The notes beneath the pieces were generated by a model. That model saw nothing but the letters and a program-made list of their open reading frames with translations, did no database searches and was not told the origin of the DNA. Of a stretch of DNA of 64,000 bases, positions 58,729 through 64,000 are shown in pieces. Both the position numbers and the translations under genes were made by a program. This stretch comes from Nitrospira sp. (lineage in GTDB: Bacteria; Nitrospirota; Nitrospiria; Nitrospirales; Nitrospiraceae), in contig JAEURX010000052.1 in the NCBI GenBank assembly GCA_016788885.1, positions 224,288-288,287 of the forward strand, written 5' to 3'. How positions within the stretch are numbered: the stretch's first letter is position 1; each line of letters begins with the position of its first letter.

Positions 58729-59448
58729 ATGGCTAAACACATTCTTGTAGTAGAAGACGACTTGGATATTGGTCGCCTCCTGGGGATGCATCTGACCGAT
58801 TTAGCATATGTCGTAGAGATCGCCAAAACTGGGGTGGAGGGCCTTCAATATGTGCTCTCGAAGAGATATGACCTCATTATTCTCGACGTGATGCTTCCAG
58901 GCATTGACGGATTAGAGATATGCCGGCAGATTCGGTCGCTGCCCTCCTACACACCCATCCTCATGTTGACTGCGAAGTCCTCAGAAATCGACCGGGTGCT
59001 TGGGCTAGAAGTCGGCGCTGACGACTATCTGACCAAACCATTTAGTGTTCGAGAGTTGCTCGCACGCGTAAAGGCCCTTTTCCGGCGCTCTGAAGCATTC
59101 AGGGATAAGACGCAAGATCTTCAGAAAACAATCCGCGCGGAGGGCCTGTATATCGATGTTGAGAAACGAAAGGTCACAGTAGGAGGCAGCCCGCGGGATC
59201 TCACGGCCAAAGAGTTCGATTTACTCCTCCAGTTTGCTCTCCATCCTGGCCGGGTTTATACCCGTACTCAGCTTCTCGATGCGGTCTGGGGTTACGGTCA
59301 CGACGGCTACGAACATACGGTGAATTCCCATATCAACCGATTGCGCGCCAAGATTGAAAAGGATTCCGCCAAGCCTGACTTTATTTTGACCGTGTGGGGC
59401 GTCGGGTACAAATTCTGTGAAATAGAAGCATCTCCCTTACAGGACTGA
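58729..59448 (+). CDS. OmpR/PhoB-family response regulator
   Basis: 239 residues from the ATG giving MAKHILVV; two in-frame GTG codons lie just upstream and no Shine-Dalgarno is obvious. The receiver domain has the acidic pocket VVEDD, the phosphorylation Asp in LIILDVMLPGIDG and LTAKSS, then KPFSVRELLARV. The winged-helix domain (about 130-235) has LTAKEFDLLLQFALHPGRVYTRTQLLDAVWG and NSHINRLRAKIE. It is paired with the sensor kinase two bases later and the two probably control chlorite dismutase. Confidence 0.94.
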   Translation: MAKHILVVEDDLDIGRLLGMHLTDLAYVVEIAKTGVEGLQYVLSKRYDLIILDVMLPGIDGLEICRQIRSLPSYTPILMLTAKSSEIDRVLGLEVGADDYLTKPFSVRELLARVKALFRRSEAFRDKTQDLQKTIRAEGLYIDVEKRKVTVGGSPRDLTAKEFDLLLQFALHPGRVYTRTQLLDAVWGYGHDGYEHTVNSHINRLRAKIEKDSAKPDFILTVWGVGYKFCEIEASPLQD

Positions 59449-59450
59449 CC

Positions 59451-60929
59451 ATGTCGCGGTCACTTTACGGCAAACTCGCCCTTGTGTTGCTCTTCCTGTT
59501 TTGTGCGGTTGGGATTTTATACACCCTCCTAACGGTCTTTACGACACGCATGTATCAGCAGGAAGTGAATCAGAAGCTGAACCGCGCACTGGCCAGAAAC
59601 ATCGTTGCCGACCAGCTGCTAAGCAGCCAAGGGGAGGTGAGTCCCTATGCTCTGAAAGAACTATTTCACCTGCTCATGGTTGTCAATCCGAGCATTGAAA
59701 TGTATTTGCTTAACGCAAATGGAGTGATAGTCAACTTCTCTGCTCCCGCTGAGAAGGTCAAGCGCTCGTCCGTGTCGTTGGAGCCAATACATCACTTCCT
59801 GAGCAAAGCGGACACATATCCTATTCTCGGTGACGATCCTCGTGATGTGACTCGGAAGAAGGTCTTTTCTGTCTCTGCGATACCCTTGCACGGACAGCCA
59901 ACGGGATATTTGTACATTGTCCTTGGCGGAGAAGAATATGACTCCGTTGCCGACATGCTGCAACGGAGCTACATTCTCCGTCTGAGTCTCTGGGCAGCAC
60001 TCACCGGCTTAGTGTTTGCTCTCTTGGCCGGTCTCTTTCTATTCAACATGCTTACAAGGAGGCTAGGTAAGCTAGCCTCGACAATGGAAACTTTGGCGAA
60101 GAACGATTTTTCAGAGGCGCTAGAGGTAACTCCGCAGGATTCTATACCAGAGCGCCACAGTGATGAAATTGATCGCCTGCGGACGACATTCAATCGGATG
60201 GTACAACGAATTCTCCAGCAGGTGGCCACTCTGAAACAGACGGACATGCTTCGGCGTGAATTGGTGGCCAACGTGTCGCATGATTTGCGGACTCCTCTGG
60301 CATCCCTTCATGGGTATTTGGAAACGTTACTGATGAAAGAAGGAGCACTTACACGAGATGAACATCGGAACTTTTTGGACATCGCACTTAAACAAAGCGA
60401 ACGGCTTAGTGAACTTGTGGGGGAACTCTTTGAATTGGCTCGGTTAGATTCTCGTGAAGCTCGCATTCAATGCGAACAATTTTCTTTAGCCGAGCTCGTC
60501 CAGGATGTGTGTCAAAAGTTTCTCCTCACTGTCGCAAACAAGGGGATAGTCCTAAAGAGTAGTTTTCCAGATGATCTTCCATTTGTGGAGGCCGATATCG
60601 GCCTCATCGAGCGGGCGTTAGAAAATATAATCCATAATGCTACCCGCTACACAGCAAGCGGTGGTTCGATTGCGATCTCGTTAAGCCACGAAGCCAGCTC
60701 GGTCACAGTACGCATTTCTGATACTGGCTGTGGTATCGCTGCTGGGCACCTACTTCATATTTTTGATCGCTTTTATAGAGCGAATCGACAAAATCAGTCA
60801 GGAGGAGCCGGGCTCGGGCTGGCCATCACTAAGCGAATTATCGAGCTACATGGAAGCACAATTCGTGCGGAGAGTACGCCAAACGTCGGAACTATCATCA
60901 TCTTTGAGTTACCCACTGCTCATTCCTAG
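59451..60929 (+). CDS. Sensor histidine kinase
   Basis: 492 residues. A membrane helix (about 8-30), a periplasmic sensor region (about 35-180, with PSIEMYLLNANGVIVNFSAP suggesting a PAS-like Cache fold), a second helix (about 180-203), a HAMP domain, then HisKA with VSHDLRTPLASLHGYLE and HATPase with ALENIIHNATRYT, DTGCGI, FYRAN and GGAGLGLAIT. Substrate unknown; in this setting a ligand linked to chlorite or reactive oxygen chemistry is a guess. Confidence 0.93.
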   Translation: MSRSLYGKLALVLLFLFCAVGILYTLLTVFTTRMYQQEVNQKLNRALARNIVADQLLSSQGEVSPYALKELFHLLMVVNPSIEMYLLNANGVIVNFSAPAEKVKRSSVSLEPIHHFLSKADTYPILGDDPRDVTRKKVFSVSAIPLHGQPTGYLYIVLGGEEYDSVADMLQRSYILRLSLWAALTGLVFALLAGLFLFNMLTRRLGKLASTMETLAKNDFSEALEVTPQDSIPERHSDEIDRLRTTFNRMVQRILQQVATLKQTDMLRRELVANVSHDLRTPLASLHGYLETLLMKEGALTRDEHRNFLDIALKQSERLSELVGELFELARLDSREARIQCEQFSLAELVQDVCQKFLLTVANKGIVLKSSFPDDLPFVEADIGLIERALENIIHNATRYTASGGSIAISLSHEASSVTVRISDTGCGIAAGHLLHIFDRFYRANRQNQSGGAGLGLAITKRIIELHGSTIRAESTPNVGTIIIFELPTAHS

Positions 60930-60972
60930 TCTCTGTTGTTCCAAGCCCTAATGGGCCGGTCCAACACCCTGC

Positions 60973-61026
60973 GTGATACAAATGTGACAATTTCGTGAGA
61001 CCTCCGTGAAGAGGGATGACTATGCT
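60973..61026 (+). promoter_or_regulatory. cld promoter with four 11-bp GTGA repeats
   Basis: GTGA occurs at 60973, 60984, 60995 and 61006, an exact 11-bp period (one helical turn), followed by TATGCT at 61021-61026 and no -35 box. This is the geometry of PhoB/OmpR direct repeats. The neighbouring OmpR-type regulator is the obvious candidate. Confidence 0.7.
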
Positions 61027-61077
61027 AAACATGTATTGTGTTAGGCAGCGTTTTCAAACGAAAAGGAGAACAGACTT

Positions 61078-61872
61078 ATGAAGAGAATCAGTCAATTTGG
61101 TATGGTTGCGCTTCTATTATGTTTCCTGCCAACCTTGTCTGTAGCAAGTGAGTCTGCCGTGGATCGCGAGAAGCTCTTAAAGGATTCCGGCGTCTATGCA
61201 ACGTTTGCCGTGTTCAAGATGGGAGAACACTGGTGGCAGGTGGATCATGAAGCACGTGTCAAGGCGGCCTCCGAAGTGAAAAAGGTGTTCGAGAAGCACG
61301 CCGATAAGTTAGTAGTCGATACGCATTTGCTTCGTGGTCTGTCCGAGAGAGCCGATTTCCTTGTCAGGATTCACTCGAAAGAGATGGTTCATAATCAAAA
61401 CTTCCTGATAGACCTCATGGGCACCACTATGGGGATGGACTTGAAGAATACCGACACCTTCAATGGCATCACCAAAACCCTAAATTATGTCCCTAGCTTC
61501 CCAGAAGAACTGAAGGGGGAGTTGAAGACACCACCACCTCAGGGCAGCCCATACGTTATAGTGGTTCCTATACGCAAGGACGCAGAGTGGTGGATTTCTG
61601 GACAAGACACCCGAACGGGCCTGATGAAGGAACACACGGATGCGACGGTCGCATACTTGAAGACGGTGAAACGGAAGCTCTATCACTCCAGCGGGTTGGA
61701 TGATTGGGATTTCATTACCTACTTTGAAACATCCAAGCTGGATGATTTCAACAATCTTGTGACTGGATTGCTCAAGGTCAAGGAGAACCGTCATAACAAG
61801 CGTTTCGGTGATCCTCTCCTGTTGGGGACCATTCGACCATTGGATGAAATCCTCGATATTCTCAGTCGTTAG
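61078..61872 (+). CDS. cld: Chlorite dismutase, secreted, Nitrospira type
   Basis: 264 residues with a signal peptide (about 1-25, ending SVASES), so the enzyme is periplasmic. It splits chlorite to chloride and oxygen at haem. Against N. defluvii Cld the active site is in register with an offset of 26: K167, W171 and W172, proximal H186, distal R199 and E236. Conserved pieces include TVKRKLYHSSGLDD, DFITYFETSKLDDF and RHNKRFGDP. AAAAGGAGA lies before the ATG. It follows the regulator-kinase pair in a mobile element. Confidence 0.95.
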   Translation: MKRISQFGMVALLLCFLPTLSVASESAVDREKLLKDSGVYATFAVFKMGEHWWQVDHEARVKAASEVKKVFEKHADKLVVDTHLLRGLSERADFLVRIHSKEMVHNQNFLIDLMGTTMGMDLKNTDTFNGITKTLNYVPSFPEELKGELKTPPPQGSPYVIVVPIRKDAEWWISGQDTRTGLMKEHTDATVAYLKTVKRKLYHSSGLDDWDFITYFETSKLDDFNNLVTGLLKVKENRHNKRFGDPLLLGTIRPLDEILDILSR

Positions 61873-61901
61873 TCCATTCCCCTCGCACGTTCGACAACAC
61901 G

Positions 61902-61927
61902 GTGACCACCTGGGAACAGGTGGTCAC
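61902..61927 (+). terminator. Hairpin after cld
   Basis: A perfect 11-bp inverted repeat (GTGACCACCTG, loop GGAA, and its complement) followed by TTCT. The weak T run makes termination likely but not certain. Confidence 0.6.
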
Positions 61928-62439
61928 TTCTATGCCAGTACGCACAAATCCCCACTTCTAATATTTAGTTTATAGCCTCTATATGGCCCCACCCTGTCAC
62001 CACCTGTTGGCTTCTCAGGGGGTGAAAGGGTGGGAATACAGGGTTATTTTCAAATGGTGACGGCGATGCGCTAGCTTGGCCGTCCCCTTGGTGAATTACT
62101 GGCCTATGCAGAGTTGAGATGAAGACTTTTTCTGACCAGGATTATCAAATAGACGCGAAATATGCTGACCACGAAGGCCCGCCGGCCGCTCCGGACTGCC
62201 GGGGCCGGACGGCCGGGGGGCTCGGGGGCGCAGCCCCCGCTTCACTTGATTCATATAGTCAAAGTAGGACAGATTACTGATGCTGCTAGTTCGGTATGGA
62301 TGGAGTTATTTCCCTGCCGCGCCTACGCAACGACTGATTACTCAAGACTGAATGCGCTGAACATAAATATGCTACCTTTGCGTGCCGACCGTCCTAACTA
62401 TTGTGGCATGGCCACAATCCTATAAGGAAAGGCTTCCTC
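61928..62439. other. Non-coding region with GC-rich hairpins between cld and the membrane protein
   Basis: About 510 bp with no convincing gene. It holds the GC-rich hairpins at 62182-62239 and, at its end, the Shine-Dalgarno of the membrane-protein gene. The composition changes sharply at the GC-rich patch. Confidence 0.5.
62182..62239. repeat. Two strong GC-rich hairpins
   Basis: CCGGCCG with TCCGG (62182-62194) pairs with CCGGA plus CGGCCGG (62205-62216), one bulged base. A second perfect hairpin, CGGGGGC-GCA-GCCCCCG, is at 62223-62239. The patch is far more GC-rich than its surroundings. Confidence 0.7.
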
Positions 62440-63723
62440 GTGGAATCGTGGAACCAATTACTTAAAGATCCAGCAAGCTATTGCTTCAGTCTTGGAGTGG
62501 GCGCGATTCTCGGGGTGTGGTGGGCGAGGATGACGCCTGCTCAATCCAACGTCACTCTCGTGATCGGCGTGCTGGCAATTAGTGCGGCCGTTGCCTTCAA
62601 AACCGGAGGACTGCCACCTTTAGTCCGGGGACTTTGGATCGGCGCAGCGCTGTGCTTGGTGGGGCTATTTGTCAATTACCAACTATGGACCCCGCGTGCG
62701 GAAACGCTCGATGCAAAGAGGGTAGTTCTAGCCCAGGTCGAGAACGCAGAGTATCGAGAACTTGTGGTTCAGGTAATCCATGCCTTTGAACCACATGCTT
62801 ACATTTCGGTAGCGGGGGCAGTACTCGGCCCTGACGGAGCACGGACGGTGGATATTCAGGTGTGGCCGGTCAGCGGTGGGGTCCGGGGACCAACAGTCAT
62901 TGATGTTATTGATCGACCAGACGCCAAACCTGTGGGCATCGATGCTATTGATATAGCTGACTCCAAGCGTCGCGACGTTCGAGCTAAAGCGATGTTGTTG
63001 TGCAGTAACACCGGCTTTGATGCCTTGGCTATTCAGAAAGCAAAGCGCGCCAACATTGGGTTAATTTCCGTTTTAAAACATGGGGACAAGCGAATCAGAG
63101 GCAGGATAGTAGAGGAAATATATCTGCGAAGAGTGAACGTGAGCCCATTTACTGTGGATTACGAAGGCGCAAGCACGGACGATTTGGAAACACTACGCCA
63201 ATACATGACGGCGACCCATAATGTGACATATATGGGTGGGTCAGTTGCTAGTTGGCTGCAACAGCGTGCTTTAATGATTATCTCTAACAATCCAGAAGTA
63301 GAACAGCCACTTATTGCCCGGTTTGATCTCAAAAAACCCACGGAATTTCTTGTACAAGGTCATCAAGTGAATCTGCGAGCACTCTCTATTCGTTTTCACC
63401 CGCGAGTGCAGTGGCTATCTCAAATTGTCACACTAGACGCTAAGAACGGCATCTACGACTATGTTCGAGGCCGTGTGCGACTTGCCGCTGGGTCTAATTC
63501 ATACGTCATCGAAGGTGTGAACTTTGACACAGCGAAACCGATGGCTTCGCCACCACCAGTGTCTGGCATTGGCGTTGGTTTACATCCTGGAGAAGTTGAT
63601 ATAACGCTTTTGATGATAGAGGGACTTGACCTGCCACAAGGAACACAAATCCCTAAGTTGGAGGAATTGGTGAAACCTGATGATTTATCGATGACAATAA
63701 CGGGGTCTCAACTGGCACCTTAG
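62440..63723 (+). CDS. Membrane-anchored protein with a possible Mrr-like domain
   Basis: 427 residues from a GTG with AAGGAAAGG upstream. Three membrane helices (about 14-28, 36-52 and 60-78) are followed by a domain (about 85-200) with VDIQVWPVSGG, KPVGIDAIDIADSKRRDVRAKAMLLCSNTGFDALAIQKAKRANIGLISVLK. The last part resembles the C-terminal half of Mrr-like restriction nuclease folds, but the catalytic E/QxK is not evident, so it could be an inactive relative. The C-terminal half (about 200-425) is a beta-rich region without recognised family. It is the last gene of the element. Confidence 0.5.
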   Translation: MESWNQLLKDPASYCFSLGVGAILGVWWARMTPAQSNVTLVIGVLAISAAVAFKTGGLPPLVRGLWIGAALCLVGLFVNYQLWTPRAETLDAKRVVLAQVENAEYRELVVQVIHAFEPHAYISVAGAVLGPDGARTVDIQVWPVSGGVRGPTVIDVIDRPDAKPVGIDAIDIADSKRRDVRAKAMLLCSNTGFDALAIQKAKRANIGLISVLKHGDKRIRGRIVEEIYLRRVNVSPFTVDYEGASTDDLETLRQYMTATHNVTYMGGSVASWLQQRALMIISNNPEVEQPLIARFDLKKPTEFLVQGHQVNLRALSIRFHPRVQWLSQIVTLDAKNGIYDYVRGRVRLAAGSNSYVIEGVNFDTAKPMASPPPVSGIGVGLHPGEVDITLLMIEGLDLPQGTQIPKLEELVKPDDLSMTITGSQLAP

Positions 63724-63814
63724 GTCTTTAGACCGTTGGCATTCCCGTTTGAATGATAATTACCATTTGTTATGAGTGGCAATGCAAACTGAAGCGTCCG
63801 ACTGGGATACAGCG

Positions 63815-63824
63815 CGGGGAGCCA
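63815..63824 (+). repeat. Candidate attR: right 10-bp direct repeat
   Basis: CGGGGAGCCA, identical to the 3' end of tRNA-Asn at 54495-54504. A terminator follows within ten bases, as would be expected after the original tRNA. Confidence 0.55.
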
Positions 63825-63829
63825 CAATA

Positions 63830-63873
63830 CAAAGGGGGCTGACGGAATAACACCGCCAGCCCCTTCTCTTTTT
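63830..63873 (+). terminator. Terminator, possibly the displaced tRNA-Asn terminator
   Basis: AAGGGGGCTGACGG pairs with CCGCCAGCCCCTT around AATAACA (one mismatch), followed by CTCTTTTT. On the minus strand the T run is poor, but the hairpin can also serve the partial gene ending at 63897. Confidence 0.8.
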
Positions 63874-63896
63874 GCCTGATCTTTCTTACCTCTTCA

Positions 63897-64000
63897 CTAG
63901 GACGACTGTTTAGGCAAGGGCTTCGAAACAACTCCACTCTTCAAAACAATCTCGCAAATATGATCGAGCCGCTCGATGTGTTCATAGGCTCCCCAAGGGT
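63897..64000 (-). CDS. C-terminal end of an unidentified protein (5' part outside window)
   Basis: On the minus strand the frame reads WGAYEHIERLDHICEIVLKS, then GVVSKPLPKQSS and a TAG at 63897-63899. The residue mix looks coding, but 33 residues are too few for a family. It is followed by the terminator at 63830-63873. Confidence 0.4.
   Translation of the reverse strand, partial: PWGAYEHIERLDHICEIVLKSGVVSKPLPKQSS

Noticed and set aside
62162..62425. Open frame of 87 codons over the GC-rich patch
   Set aside because: Low-complexity, GC-driven composition, no Shine-Dalgarno and no family; the hairpins explain the open frame.

Overview
The window reads as bacterial chromosome from a Nitrospira-like organism (phylum Nitrospirota). 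This is an inference from three things: a five-subunit pyruvate/2-oxoacid:ferredoxin oxidoreductase operon of the reductive-TCA type, a chlorite dismutase with every active-site residue of the Nitrospira defluvii enzyme in register, and the mix of cell-wall, amino-acid and information-processing genes. No 16S rRNA gene is present to confirm it.

Region 1 (1-3.6 kb): the end of an FMN-binding protein, a four-helix His-rich membrane protein, an HD-GYP protein, an AraC regulator and two adjacent bacterioferritin genes with complementary active-site losses. Region 2 (3.9-18.6 kb, mostly minus strand): topA, dprA, rng, the rod-shape operon mreB-mreC-mreD-mrdA-rodA, an RDD protein, a SurA/PpiD N-domain protein, queA, a SpoIID-like protein and a DUF2905 protein. 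Region 3 (18.6-29.4 kb, minus): branched-chain amino-acid and aspartate-family genes ilvB-ilvN-ilvC, psd-pssA, a leucine T-box leader, leuA, a cupin gene, leuB, an NHL protein and asd. Region 4 (29.6-37 kb): a glutaredoxin-like gene running antisense into rnpB, an M48 lipoprotein protease, RNase HIII, a zinc-ribbon coiled-coil protein, tRNA-Ile2, rpoD and dnaG. Region 5 (36.9-48.9 kb, minus): rho with a long leader, rpmE, then prfA-prmC-murA-hisGDBH-lipoprotein-hisAF-hisIE-HIT. Region 6 (49-54.4 kb, plus): DUF2203 and YciI proteins, then the ferredoxin oxidoreductase operon and a small acidic protein.

Region 7 (54.4-63.8 kb) is the accessory part and the most interesting. A large serine recombinase gene runs into tRNA-Asn. 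The last 10 bases of that tRNA recur at 63815-63824, directly before a terminator, so I infer a 9.3-kb integrated element bounded by this repeat. Inside are an XRE/ImmA/recombinase operon facing a second XRE gene across twin operators (a lambda-like switch), a chain of overlapping small genes with a possible replication protein, and a cargo of OmpR-type regulator, sensor kinase and secreted chlorite dismutase. The dismutase promoter carries four GTGA repeats with an exact 11-bp period, and the regulator's own promoter carries two. A membrane protein with a possible Mrr-like fold closes the element.
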